The notes beneath the pieces are model-generated. The model did not search any database. It had not been told where the DNA came from and was given only the letters and a program-made list of their open reading frames with translations. A stretch of 64,000 nt of DNA. Origin: CBDDHT01 sp965227905. GTDB lineage: Bacteria > Pseudomonadota > Alphaproteobacteria > Rhizobiales > Methyloligellaceae. Positions 1 through 7,980 of the stretch are shown one piece after another. A program made the position numbers and the translations under genes. The stretch lies in the NCBI GenBank assembly GCA_965227905.1, contig OZ245780.1:1240001-1304000 (forward strand), given 5' to 3'. Each line of letters starts with the position of its first letter. Within the stretch, counting starts at the first letter, position 1.

Positions 1-576
1 CACCGTTTGGAAGCTCCAATAACCAAAGCCGCCATTGGCCGATCGGGGCGCATCGAAAGCACCGCTTGGCGTGACGATGTATTCGTAGAGATTGAAATGG
101 AAGTCGCCTGCCTGCCAGAGGAGGGACACAGGGGTTACAAACAGATCGCCGACTGCAAAGCGGGTGTCTTTGGTGATCGTCGTTGTGCCGCCCTGTAGCT
201 CGCGAGTCCGTACCGTCGAGTCAACGATGGGTATTCCAACGACTGTCGCCAGGCGTGCGCCGAATATTCGGCGGTCCGTCACGAAAGCCATCGTTGCATA
301 GTCCACAAGAGCATCGACGCTGACGTGGGCCTGACCCTGGCCGACCCTTTGCTTGCGATCGGCTGAATAGCTAAACGTGTTGTTGCGGACATAGACACCT
401 TTGGGAGGCGCCAACGCCAGTCCGAAGTCCCCATATGTGCCTGGGATGTAATTGCTGAAACCGCGTTCCGCTGCCCTTAGCGGGTGTGTGAATGCAAGCA
501 ACGTTGCGGCGAATAGAAGCAAGCTAAGAAGTAGCCAATGATTGTCGGACTGCCGATTGATTTTACTAAAATGCAT
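1..576 (-). CDS. Outer-membrane transporter-like protein (MetA/SphA family), 3' end missing
   Basis: The reading frame is open from an ATG at 574-576 to the window edge, giving 192 residues with no stop, so the C-terminus lies outside. Residues 1-35 form a signal peptide with hydrophobic core LLLSLLLFAATLLAF and a likely cut after PLRA. The mature N-terminus (GFSNYIPGTYGDFGLALAP) resembles proteins of the phenol-degradation MetA / SphA-like group, predicted outer-membrane barrels whose substrates are mostly unknown. The frame alternates polar and hydrophobic residues as a beta barrel would. It is divergent from the LuxR gene across about 300 bp. The family call rests on recognition of the N-terminal pattern; no substrate can be inferred. 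Confidence 0.7.
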   Translation of the reverse strand, partial: MHFSKINRQSDNHWLLLSLLLFAATLLAFTHPLRAAERGFSNYIPGTYGDFGLALAPPKGVYVRNNTFSYSADRKQRVGQGQAHVSVDALVDYATMAFVTDRRIFGARLATVVGIPIVDSTVRTRELQGGTTTITKDTRFAVGDLFVTPVSLLWQAGDFHFNLYEYIVTPSGAFDAPRSANGGFGYWSFQTV

Positions 577-882
577 AGTCAATTCACCGGTACGCACTAA
601 CGGAAAACACATCAGTTTGACTGAATTGGCGGGACATGGCCGGCAAAATCGTCCCTGAATGGAGGACATAGTTTGGCCGTGTGGTAATTGTCACACAGTG
701 AAATTCACGCGAAGATGCGGTCCAATCACACATGTAGACGAGAGTTACGACTTGCAGTCCTGGTAACAAATCGGGCAATGTTTGGAGTAGCTCACACTAT
801 GTTGGTTGACGTGCGTACATCGCGGTTCAATGTGTTTTGGCACTGACCGAGTAATCCATGGCCGTTGCATTGGAGAGACTAG
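577..882. promoter_or_regulatory. Divergent intergenic region between the MetA-like gene and the LuxR gene
   Basis: About 306 bp with no convincing gene. It must hold the promoters of both divergent genes. A TTGACG -35-like hexamer lies near 808-813, upstream of the LuxR gene, and a short inverted repeat GTGTG-N8-CACAC lies at 679-696. A ribosome-binding site GGAGAG at 872-877 precedes the GTG start of the LuxR gene. I could not identify a clear lux box here. Confidence 0.4.
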
Positions 883-1623
883 GTGGCCTTCGGAAAAGAC
901 GAATATGCCAAGCGGGCGCTGGATTTCGTCGAGCGCTTGCAGTCACTGAGAGAGTTCGACGATATCAGTCGAGAGCTTCTCACTGAGCTAGAGTGGTTCG
1001 GCTTCACCTATCTGACAACCTGGTCAATGCCAGGCCCGGGTGAGTCGCCGCTCGACGGCGTACTACTCAACAATCGGCCGGCTGATTATGTCGATCATTA
1101 TGTCGAGAAGAACCATATCCTCTACGATCCGGTGATCACCGAACTTCGCAAAAACACGGATGCATTCTCTTGGAGTGACGTGCGTGAGACTCGGAATCTC
1201 TCAAAGTCCGAAATCAGGATCATGGACGAAGCACGTGACTTCGATGTGCGAGAGGGGTTCATTGTCCCAATCATGTCAGCCTCGGGCTCGATCGCACTCG
1301 TGAGCCCATGTGGCCGTGATCCAAATCTGACGCCCCGCGCGCGATCGGCGCTTGAGATTATCGGCATCTACGGTTATCAGGCATTGCGACGGGCTTTGGT
1401 CCGTCGTGAACGGGCGCAGACACGTACGCCTTTGACACCCCGCGAACGCGAGATTATGCACTGGGTCGCAGCCGGCAAGACCGATGACGAGATTGCCGAC
1501 ATTCTGTCCATATCGACGACGACCGTGACGTCTCATGTGGAGAACGCCAAGCTTAAGCTTGATGCATTCAAGCGCACTTACGCGATCGTGCAGGCTATCC
1601 GCTTCGGTGAAATTTCCCTTTAA
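883..1623 (+). CDS. LuxR-type quorum-sensing transcriptional regulator
   Basis: This 246-aa protein has the usual LuxR architecture. An N-terminal autoinducer-binding domain (about 15-165) carries the family pattern Tyr...Tyr-Asp-Pro (DHYVEKNHILYDPV) followed by a Trp (FSWSDV). A C-terminal GerE/LuxR helix-turn-helix (about 183-240) contains LTPREREIMHWVAAGKT and ISTTTVTSHVENAKLKL. It should bind an acyl-homoserine lactone and then DNA. Translation starts at GTG 883, 5 bp after the GGAGAG ribosome-binding site. The cognate synthase gene begins 103 bp downstream on the same strand, so it is not a solo receptor. Confidence 0.93.
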   Translation: MAFGKDEYAKRALDFVERLQSLREFDDISRELLTELEWFGFTYLTTWSMPGPGESPLDGVLLNNRPADYVDHYVEKNHILYDPVITELRKNTDAFSWSDVRETRNLSKSEIRIMDEARDFDVREGFIVPIMSASGSIALVSPCGRDPNLTPRARSALEIIGIYGYQALRRALVRRERAQTRTPLTPREREIMHWVAAGKTDDEIADILSISTTTVTSHVENAKLKLDAFKRTYAIVQAIRFGEISL

Positions 1624-1694
1624 TTACAATATTCTAGCAGGTCTCTCCTAGGAAATTAGGATACCCTCACCCGGGCGGACCGCAGATCATGCTC

Positions 1695-1711
1695 ACTGGC
1701 TATCTGTCAGT
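1695..1711. promoter_or_regulatory. Inverted repeat upstream of the AHL synthase, candidate regulator site
   Basis: ACTGGC-TATCT-GTCAGT is an interrupted inverted repeat with 6-bp arms and one mismatch. It ends 15 bp before the synthase start codon, overlapping the leader just upstream of its TAGGAG ribosome-binding site (1712-1717). Size and dyad spacing are roughly those of a LuxR-family box, but it does not match the classical consensus and lies close to the start codon. It could instead be a hairpin that masks translation. Weak evidence. Confidence 0.3.
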
Positions 1712-1726
1712 TAGGAGTAAGTTCTG

Positions 1727-2395
1727 ATGGTCATTACGCTTCAAGGGAGTGAGCGGCCCTCTAACACGGATTATTTCGACAAGGTCTTTCGGATGCGTCA
1801 CGAGATTTTCGTGACGGGTCGCGGCTGGTCCCTGCCGACCGTGAACGGCCGCGAGATCGATCAATATGATGTCGATGAAACAACCTATTTCCTGGACATC
1901 AACGAAGACGACGTCATTGAAGGGTCCGTTCGGCTGACCCCAACAGAGGAATATTCATTGCTTGCCGACTATTTCCCGCACCTCGTCGAGAATGGCATGT
2001 CGCCAAGAGGGCCGGGCATCTATGAAGCGACACGCTACATCGTGTTGCCGCAAAAAAAGAATCGACAAAACAACCGCGCAGCCAAAGCACGCCTTCTCAG
2101 TGAAATGCTGCGTTGGGCGCTCAAGCGAGATGCACAGTTCATCCAGACCGTTATCGATACGGCAACACTATCCAGTTTTGTCGAGATGACGCCGCAAACG
2201 ATTCCGCTTGGTCTTTCATCTCCGTATGGCGGCGGACGCACGGCGCCCGGCGGAGGCGAGTGCATGGCCATTCGTTGGCCGGTGAATGTCGAGGTTCTGA
2301 GTGACATCGTCGAATATGGCGGACTCGCCCCTCATTTGGGCGGTCTGCCACCGGGTCTGACCGGCGACGACGCATCGATAGTCGTTCGTCATTGA
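1727..2395 (+). CDS. LuxI-type acyl-homoserine-lactone synthase
   Basis: This 222-aa autoinducer synthase would join S-adenosylmethionine and an acyl carrier (ACP or CoA) to make an N-acyl-homoserine lactone. The family-invariant residues are visible almost at their canonical numbers: Arg24, Phe28 and Trp34 (RHEIFVTGRGW), Asp45 and Asp48 (EIDQYDVD), Arg69, Phe83, Glu100 and Arg103 (YEATRYIV). ATG 1727 follows a TAGGAG ribosome-binding site by 9 bp. It sits between its LuxR partner and a dioxygenase gene. Acyl-chain specificity cannot be read from sequence. Confidence 0.95.
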   Translation: MVITLQGSERPSNTDYFDKVFRMRHEIFVTGRGWSLPTVNGREIDQYDVDETTYFLDINEDDVIEGSVRLTPTEEYSLLADYFPHLVENGMSPRGPGIYEATRYIVLPQKKNRQNNRAAKARLLSEMLRWALKRDAQFIQTVIDTATLSSFVEMTPQTIPLGLSSPYGGGRTAPGGGECMAIRWPVNVEVLSDIVEYGGLAPHLGGLPPGLTGDDASIVVRH

Positions 2396-2440
2396 GAGAA
2401 CCAATGACAAGCAATCGAGATCAGTTTGAGAGGATTTGTA

Positions 2441-3415
2441 ATGAGTAAACTCGCACGACCGATCACGCCGGACGAAGTCGCAGCCTACCATCAATCCGGT
2501 GTGGTTTTGCTCCGCGGAATTCTGGACCTGGCATCCGTCAACACGCTTCGGCGTACCATTGACGATGCCGTGACGACCATGGGCGAAAGCCCAAGCGGTT
2601 ATGATCTGAGCGCACTGACCCGCGCAGGTGAGCTCAGCAACGATGCACTGCTTGAAGCCGAGAGCGACGGTCAGCACGACGTTGCCTCGATCATGGAGCA
2701 CATCAAATCGACGGGTAAGGAATTCCTGTTCGACAATGCCGACAAATCGGGCAAGGAGGGTAGCTTCCTTCTCGATACAGGCATTGCCTCCCGTCTCAAG
2801 CCATTCCGCAGGTTCGCGATCAGCGGTCCGGCACGCGAAATTGCATCCGGACTTCTGAATGCCAACCAGGTCAACTTCTTTGGCGATCAGGTTTTCGTCA
2901 AAGAGCCAGGAACGCGCGAGCGCACGGCCTTTCACCAGGATGCCACCTATTTCGAGATCGATGGAGACCAATGCTGTGTGCTTTGGATTCCTGTCGATCC
3001 AGTCACTCTCGAAAACGGTGCCATGATGTATGTGCGTGGCTCCCACCGCGATGGCACGCTCTATCAGCCTAATGTCTTCGTTTCGCAGGCGCCTCTTCCG
3101 GGCGCCGAAGGTGAGCCACTGCCTGACATCGAAGGCAATCTCGATGACTATGACATTGTCCACTTCGATGTGGAGCCGGGCGACGTCATCGTGCACCACT
3201 ATCGGACAGTCCACGGCACCGGCGGAAATACGAGCCGCTATCAGGTTCGCCGCGCCGCGTCGCTTCGCTATTGCGGAGACGACATCCGCTACTGCAAGCG
3301 GCCGTGGGCTCCCAAACAGTTACATCACACCCATCAGTTGAAAGATGGGGATCCATTGTCCGGTCCGGATTTTCCGGTTGTGTGGACGCGTCGAACCGAG
3401 AGGGAAGCGGCGTGA
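2441..3415 (+). CDS. Phytanoyl-CoA dioxygenase (PhyH) family Fe(II)/2-oxoglutarate oxygenase
   Basis: This 324-aa protein has the PhyH-type double-stranded beta-helix fold. The Fe(II) ligands are visible as H165-x-D167 (FHQDATYF) and distal His258 (RTVHGTGGN), with Arg270 or Arg271 as candidate 2-oxoglutarate anchor. ENGAMMYVRGSH and GDVIVHH are typical family blocks. The ATG at 2441 is preferred over an in-frame TTG at 2426 because GAGAGG (2428-2433) is the ribosome-binding site. It starts 45 bp after the AHL synthase and is probably co-transcribed with it. Family members hydroxylate lipid or small-molecule substrates; here a signal molecule or a quorum-controlled metabolite is possible, but that is inference. 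Confidence 0.88.
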   Translation: MSKLARPITPDEVAAYHQSGVVLLRGILDLASVNTLRRTIDDAVTTMGESPSGYDLSALTRAGELSNDALLEAESDGQHDVASIMEHIKSTGKEFLFDNADKSGKEGSFLLDTGIASRLKPFRRFAISGPAREIASGLLNANQVNFFGDQVFVKEPGTRERTAFHQDATYFEIDGDQCCVLWIPVDPVTLENGAMMYVRGSHRDGTLYQPNVFVSQAPLPGAEGEPLPDIEGNLDDYDIVHFDVEPGDVIVHHYRTVHGTGGNTSRYQVRRAASLRYCGDDIRYCKRPWAPKQLHHTHQLKDGDPLSGPDFPVVWTRRTEREAA

Positions 3416-3470
3416 GGCAGGGCGATCAGCCAACAAGCCGCGCATGCCCATTGAGCGAAGGCGATTAGCG

Positions 3471-3695
3471 ATGACCTATTGCAACGGATCAGGCTTTGGG
3501 GAACAAAGTGAGAGCAATTCGTTTATCGAACATGACACACGTCAGGCGATGCTCGAGCTTCTGTCCCAGTCCCACAAGATTGCGAGAGAAGAGAATCTCG
3601 AAATGATCGAGTATCTGATCAGTCTTGTGATCCTGGAGGTCCGCGACACGCCCGAGCTCCACAAGTCCGAGGAGGCCTCCTCTCCGGAGGCTTAG
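3471..3695 (+). CDS. Small acidic protein of unknown function in the quorum-sensing cassette
   Basis: This 74-aa protein starts at ATG 3471, with GAAGG about 9 bp upstream. The frame is open further upstream, but no ribosome-binding site supports a longer form and that part overlaps the dioxygenase gene. The sequence is rich in Glu and predicted helical (about residues 20-60, TRQAMLELLSQSHKIAREEN). There is no signal peptide or membrane segment. I do not recognise a family. Its position 55 bp after the dioxygenase, before the shared terminator, puts it in the same transcript. Confidence 0.6.
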   Translation: MTYCNGSGFGEQSESNSFIEHDTRQAMLELLSQSHKIAREENLEMIEYLISLVILEVRDTPELHKSEEASSPEA

Positions 3696-3718
3696 TCGGT
3701 GCTCCCTTGGCGAGAGCG

Positions 3719-3753
3719 CGAGCCGGCGCGGCAATATAGGCCACGCCGGCTCG
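3719..3753. terminator. Intrinsic terminator between the quorum-sensing cassette and rtcB
   Basis: Perfect 10-bp arms CGAGCCGGCG (3719-3728) and CGCCGGCTCG (3744-3753) enclose a 15-nt loop and are followed by a short T run. It lies between two convergent genes; the 3' part touches the end of rtcB, so it could act in both directions. Confidence 0.75.
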
Positions 3754-3754
3754 T

Positions 3755-4972
3755 TTAACCCTTCACGTTCAGCACCTGTCGAAGCGTGTGAACGACTTCG
3801 ATGAGATCGGTCTGAGCGGCAATCACGGACGAGATGTCTTTGTAAGCAGCGGGGCTTTCGTCGATGACGTCGCGATCTTTGCGGCACTCGATACCCTTCG
3901 TTGCCATCCGATGATCTTTGAGCGTGATGCGACGTTTCGCTTCGCTGCGTGACATGGCCCGCCCGGCGCCATGCGAGCAGGAACAGAAGCTTTCCTGGTT
4001 GCCTTTGCCGCGCACGATGAACGACCCGGTTCCCATGGAGCCTGGGATAATGCCCAGATCGCCAGCGCGTGCCCGGACAGCGCCCTTTCGCGTCACCCAC
4101 ACATCCTCGCCGAAATGCGTCTCTTTCACCGCATAATTGTGATGGCAGTTGACTGCCATGCCACCGACTTTGAAGCGCGGCAGGTGCTTGCGCAGGACAC
4201 GCAACACGGCATCCATCATTGCCTGCCGGTTTTCCCAGGCATAGTCCTGTGCCCAGGATAACGCGTCGACATAGTCGTCGAAGTGGTCGGTTCCTTCGCT
4301 CAGATAAGCAAGATCGCGTTCGGGCAGATTGGACAGGTGATGGCCCATGTCCTTCTTGGCCAGTTCAATAAAATACTGTCCGATCCGGTTTCCTGGACCT
4401 CGACTTCCGGAATGGAGCATGACCCACACCTGATCGCTCTCATCGAGACAGAGTTCGATGAAATGGTTGCCACCTCCAAGCGAGCCAAGTTGATGCGCCG
4501 GCCCGCGATGTGAAATGCGGGGATGCTTGTCGACGAGCAGGTCGTAGCGGTTGGCCAGATCTGCCCAGCGCGTCGTCACCGATGCCGGTACGGTTTCCCA
4601 GCTGCCTTTGCGCGCCCGGCCTTTGACACTAACGAAGCCGTGCGGGACCGCACGCTCGACCTCACTGCGAAGTTTCGTGAGGTTGTCCGGCAATTGGTTG
4701 GCTGACAATGTGAGGCGCCACGCCATCATGCCGCAACCGATATCGACCCCCACCGCCGCGGGAATGATGGCCCCTTTGGTCGGGATGACGGAGCCGACGG
4801 TCGCACCTTTGCCGACATGGCAATCGGGCATGGCCGCGACATGCTTGTGGATGAACGGAAGCTTCGCCACGTTCTGCATTTGGGCGATGGCAGCGTCTTC
4901 AATAAGAACATTCTTGGTCCACATCTTGACTGGACAGCTGCCGTCCGCCTGATGATTTTCGTACCCACTCAT
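3755..4972 (-). CDS. rtcB: RtcB family RNA-splicing ligase
   Basis: This 405-aa protein is a GTP- and Mn-dependent RNA ligase that joins 2',3'-cyclic phosphate or 3'-phosphate ends to 5'-OH ends in RNA repair. Family signatures are clear: VGVDIGCGM with the metal-binding Cys, LGGGNHFIE, NCHHNYAV with metal-binding His, and CSCSHGAGRAMSR carrying the His that is guanylylated in known RtcB enzymes. ATG 4972 follows AGGAG. The length is near the bacterial norm. No rtcA, archease or rtcR regulator lies nearby, so it appears to be a single-gene unit here. Confidence 0.95.
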   Translation of the reverse strand: MSGYENHQADGSCPVKMWTKNVLIEDAAIAQMQNVAKLPFIHKHVAAMPDCHVGKGATVGSVIPTKGAIIPAAVGVDIGCGMMAWRLTLSANQLPDNLTKLRSEVERAVPHGFVSVKGRARKGSWETVPASVTTRWADLANRYDLLVDKHPRISHRGPAHQLGSLGGGNHFIELCLDESDQVWVMLHSGSRGPGNRIGQYFIELAKKDMGHHLSNLPERDLAYLSEGTDHFDDYVDALSWAQDYAWENRQAMMDAVLRVLRKHLPRFKVGGMAVNCHHNYAVKETHFGEDVWVTRKGAVRARAGDLGIIPGSMGTGSFIVRGKGNQESFCSCSHGAGRAMSRSEAKRRITLKDHRMATKGIECRKDRDVIDESPAAYKDISSVIAAQTDLIEVVHTLRQVLNVKG

Positions 4973-5316
4973 GGGTTTTCTCCTGAGGTCTTGTCAGGTT
5001 GAGAGTGCTCCCTGGCACTCTGGCTTAAGGAGCATGATACGCTAATGGAGTGGTGGCTGCCCAAGACGCAGAGCCGGTTTATGCCGGCGTGTCTCTTTTG
5101 CGGCCGATGGGTGTCAGCCGACGGTATGCAGAAGCACTCTGCAGTCCCTAGAGAAAGTCTGTCGTGATTTGGGAACTCACCAAAGCCAATGCGACATGTC
5201 TACGGCCGTCGCTACTGGCAATAAGTCTTGTTAGACCTATAAATCTCGAACGGATTTGCGAGACTGCGCAGGCGAGGGTCGTCGCTCTGGATATTGCAGG
5301 TGAGTGATCATAATGG
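4973..5316. other. Intergenic region between rtcB and the nuclease-like gene
   Basis: About 344 bp holding the divergent promoters of rtcB and the nuclease-like gene. A small hairpin GCCGG-TTTATG-CCGGC lies at 5073-5088. I see no convincing open reading frame, RNA gene or repeat. Confidence 0.4.
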
Positions 5317-6330
5317 GTGCGTCATACGGCCAAGGGGAAAAGGTCGCAAGATGAATTTGATCGCCTGAAGAAAATGGCAACGAAGCAAATAGATTCCGTG
5401 CAGGAAAAACCAATTCCGAAAATGAAATGGATGAGATGGATAATAATCTGTCCCGCGCTGCTCTGGCTCATCGGCGTCGCCGACGCTCCGCGTACATTCG
5501 TCTCGGCTTCCGAAGTACAGGAGGACGCCGACTGCAAGCTGGTTTCGGCGACAGGCGGACGCGTGACATCGGTCGTCGATGGTGAAACGGTTACTCTTGA
5601 CGATGGCAGAACCGTTCGCCTCATCGGAGCCATGGCGCCAAGGGCGCCGGATTGGTGGAAGAAGCCGGAGCCCTGGCCGCCAGCGGAACTTGCCCGCAAG
5701 GCGCTTTCAGACCTGGTGCTCGGCCATGATGTCGCGTTGCTCTATGGCGGGCGAAAGGAAGATCGCCACGCTCGGCAATTGGCGCATCTGTTCGTCGATC
5801 GTGGGGACGAGCGGATTTGGGTGCAGTCGTCGCTCATCGAGCGCGGCTTCGCTCGGGCCTATTCGTTCCAAGGCAACCGGATGTGCATTCGACCTTTGCA
5901 GGCGCGAGAGAATGGTGCGCGTGAAGCGAAGCTCGGTCTTTGGTGGCGCAAGACCTATGCCGTGCTGGACGCTGGCAGGCCCAAGAGCATTTTCCCTCGA
6001 ATGCACACGTTTCAGATTGTCGAGGGGACCGTGCGAGGTGTCAAAAAGACAAAACGATGGACATTCGTGAATTTCGGTGCCGACTGGAAACGTGATTTCA
6101 CGATCGCAGTGAAAGCCAAGAACCGTCGTCTGTTCGCTAAGAGCGATTTGGTGCTGTCATCGCTGCGTGGTCGAAGGATCAGAGTGCGTGGCTGGATCGA
6201 AAGCTGGAACGGTCCGGCGATAAAGGTAACGCATCCTGAAGAGATCGAGATTCTCGATCAGACACCATCCTCCATTGCGCCCAAAAAACAGAACCCGGCG
6301 CCTCGGGCGCCGGGTTCCGTAGATCTCTGA
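5317..6330 (+). CDS. Staphylococcal nuclease-like (TNase) protein, probably degenerate
   Basis: Membrane-anchored or exported protein with an SNase-type OB-fold. A hydrophobic segment (IIICPALLWLIGVA) is followed by the domain, whose core reads GRVTSVVDGETVTL and VRLIGAMAPRAP. In active thermonucleases these blocks are DGDT and RLxGIDxPE; here the second Asp of DGDT is Glu and the catalytic Glu after Asp-x-Pro is replaced, so nuclease activity is doubtful. The C-terminal third (about 230-320) is a second, unassigned basic region. The start is uncertain: GTG 5317 gives 337 aa, while ATG 5374 or ATG 5422 would give a standard signal peptide directly. The 3' end overlaps a terminator of the convergent carD gene. 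Confidence 0.7.
   Translation: MRHTAKGKRSQDEFDRLKKMATKQIDSVQEKPIPKMKWMRWIIICPALLWLIGVADAPRTFVSASEVQEDADCKLVSATGGRVTSVVDGETVTLDDGRTVRLIGAMAPRAPDWWKKPEPWPPAELARKALSDLVLGHDVALLYGGRKEDRHARQLAHLFVDRGDERIWVQSSLIERGFARAYSFQGNRMCIRPLQARENGAREAKLGLWWRKTYAVLDAGRPKSIFPRMHTFQIVEGTVRGVKKTKRWTFVNFGADWKRDFTIAVKAKNRRLFAKSDLVLSSLRGRRIRVRGWIESWNGPAIKVTHPEEIEILDQTPSSIAPKKQNPAPRAPGSVDL
6291..6317 (-). terminator. Intrinsic terminator of carD, inside the 3' end of the convergent gene
   Basis: Perfect 12-bp arms GAACCCGGCGCC and GGCGCCGGGTTC with a TCG loop. Read on the minus strand, the hairpin is followed by TGTTTTTT, so it terminates transcription coming from carD. It lies within the last 40 bp of the nuclease-like coding sequence. 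Confidence 0.85.
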
Positions 6331-6411
6331 AGCAAACTGTTCTCATTCGGACGCGAACGAACCAGTTTGAACTTATTCATCAGGCGACGACGTGTCGCCT
6401 GCTTCTGCCTC

Positions 6412-6978
6412 TCAGGCGGCGGCCTGTGCCTCTTCGGAATCCGACGCGGCACGTGCGCCCCGACCTGACTTGGAGAGGACCTCGTCGATCTTGGCGATCG
6501 CACTCTCTTCATCGATCTTGTTCACCGCTGCGATTTCACGTGCCATCCGGTCCAAAGCCGCCTCGTAGAGCTGTCGCTCTGAGTAAGACTGCTCAGGCTG
6601 TGTTTCCGAACGATACAAATCGCGTACGACTTCGGCGATTGAAACCAGATCGCCAGAATTGATCTTGGCCTCGTATTCCTGCGCCCGCCGGCTCCACATG
6701 GTCCGCTTGACCCGAGCCTTGCCCTTCAAGGTATCGAGCGCCTTTTTGACAATCTTGTCTTCGGAAAGTTTTCGCATGCCGACAGTCTCGAGTTTCGTGG
6801 TCGGGACACGCAATGTCATTTTGTCTTGTTCAAACGTAATAACGAATAGCTCAAGCGTGGCGCCGGCGATTTCTTCCTCCTCGATGGAGACGATGCGCCC
6901 AACGCCATGCGCCGGATAAACGATGAATTCGTTCGTCTTGAAACCTTTTCTTTGCTGAGGTCTTTTTTTTCCTGGCAT
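6412..6978 (-). CDS. carD: CarD family transcriptional regulator (RNA polymerase-binding)
   Basis: This 188-aa protein belongs to the CarD/CdnL group, which binds the RNA polymerase beta subunit through an N-terminal Tudor-like domain and stabilises open promoter complexes, often at rRNA promoters. The N-terminal block FIVYPAHGVGRIVSIEEEEI (about 18-37) is diagnostic; the helical C-terminal domain follows (MWSRRAQEYEAKINSGDL). The ATG at 6978 gives a normal-length family member; the frame stays open upstream but that part does not look like the family. It lies downstream of fdxA on the same strand, a common alphaproteobacterial order. Confidence 0.93.
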   Translation of the reverse strand: MPGKKRPQQRKGFKTNEFIVYPAHGVGRIVSIEEEEIAGATLELFVITFEQDKMTLRVPTTKLETVGMRKLSEDKIVKKALDTLKGKARVKRTMWSRRAQEYEAKINSGDLVSIAEVVRDLYRSETQPEQSYSERQLYEAALDRMAREIAAVNKIDEESAIAKIDEVLSKSGRGARAASDSEEAQAAA

Positions 6979-7442
6979 ACGCGATTGTCCCAATCTCTGT
7001 TGCATTGGCCGGCAGAGCCGGTTCCGGGAATAGAGCAGCACCCGCTCAAAGCGAGCCCGGTTACAGCGTAAACGGCCGCATTTCCGTTCACCGCCGCTCC
7101 GTGATCCATTGCGCAACACGTTTCGTGCCCTTGCACAGGGGTGCAGACTAGGCCGTCCGCCGCACTCGTCCCCTGTCCGCCCGCGTCCCGCAATGGGGCG
7201 AAAAAAAAGCCCACCCCGCATGGGGCGGCCCCTTCTTCAATAGATTATGGCGAATTCCGCCATTTCAAGCGCGAGCTTAACACATTTTTTACACAATCGG
7301 AACCGGCCGCGAGGGATTTCGGGGGGATGGGCCGTCCCTATGGTGCTAGGATTCACTAAAATGGTTAATGACTTAGCCTAATGTGTTGAGAAAAATATTT
7401 GATGCTGAACGGATTCTACAACCGCCCAAAGGTCGTAAACCC
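6979..7442. other. Intergenic region between fdxA and carD
   Basis: About 464 bp. On the minus strand it begins with about 210 nt of fdxA 3' region, then a strong terminator (7201-7229), then the carD promoter region. The part 7230-7300 contains a small dyad ATGGCG-GAATT-CGCCAT (minus strand) just before the terminator. No credible protein gene is seen. Confidence 0.5.
7201..7229 (-). terminator. Strong intrinsic terminator about 215 nt downstream of fdxA
   Basis: On the minus strand a GC-rich hairpin (arms 7222-7229 and 7209-7217, loop ATGC) is followed directly by eight T residues (7208-7201). It can end the fdxA transcript or an independent small RNA encoded in 7230-7442. Confidence 0.85.
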
Positions 7443-7781
7443 TTAATCCCCTTCGCCAGGCTCTGCAGAAAAATATTTATCGAACTTGCCGGTTTCGGTC
7501 TCATACTTCTCGGCGTCCGGCGGCTGATCCTTTTTGGTCGTGATGTTCGGCCACTTTTCCGAATATTCGCGATTGACCTCGAGCCACTTTTCCAGGTCCG
7601 GCTCAGTGTCCGGCTTGATCGCCTCGACAGGGCATTCCGGCTCGCACACGCCGCAATCGATGCACTCATCCGGGTGGATGACCAGCATGTTCTCGCCCTC
7701 GTAGAAGCAGTCGACGGGGCAGACCTCGACGCAGTCGGTGAATTTGCACTTAATGCAGTTCTCGTTGACGATATACGTCAT
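7443..7781 (-). CDS. fdxA: 7Fe-type ferredoxin FdxA
   Basis: This 112-aa cytosolic electron carrier has two clusters. The first cysteine group is C9-x2-C12-x4-C17-x3-C21-P, the second CIDCGVCEPECP, which together fit a [3Fe-4S] plus [4Fe-4S] ferredoxin of the FdxA group. Residues after about 65 form the acidic C-terminal extension typical of alphaproteobacterial members. It lies between the S4 protein gene and carD, all on the minus strand. Confidence 0.95.
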   Translation of the reverse strand: MTYIVNENCIKCKFTDCVEVCPVDCFYEGENMLVIHPDECIDCGVCEPECPVEAIKPDTEPDLEKWLEVNREYSEKWPNITTKKDQPPDAEKYETETGKFDKYFSAEPGEGD

Positions 7782-7980
7782 TCATTTACTCCGCGTTGCA
7801 TGCCGGGGCGGGCGCATGATGTCGCGCCCAAGTGCCCAACGAGCGGGAATTCCCTAGCTCAATCCTTCGCATTGCACAAGCGCATGGATTGCATCGCTGT
7901 TTCGCGCTTTGGTATAGTTCGGTATCGAAACTACTTAGTGTTGTTCGAATTAACAAGTGCGACGTCGTGACATTCGCCAT

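Noticed and set aside
679..696. GTGTG-N8-CACAC as a lux box
   Set aside because: Arms too short, spacing wrong, and located nearly 190 bp from the LuxR start with no supporting -10 or -35.
2216..3214. Long open frame on the minus strand opposite the AHL synthase and dioxygenase
   Set aside because: It only mirrors the codon pattern of the plus-strand genes, has no ribosome-binding site, and the plus-strand proteins carry clear family motifs.
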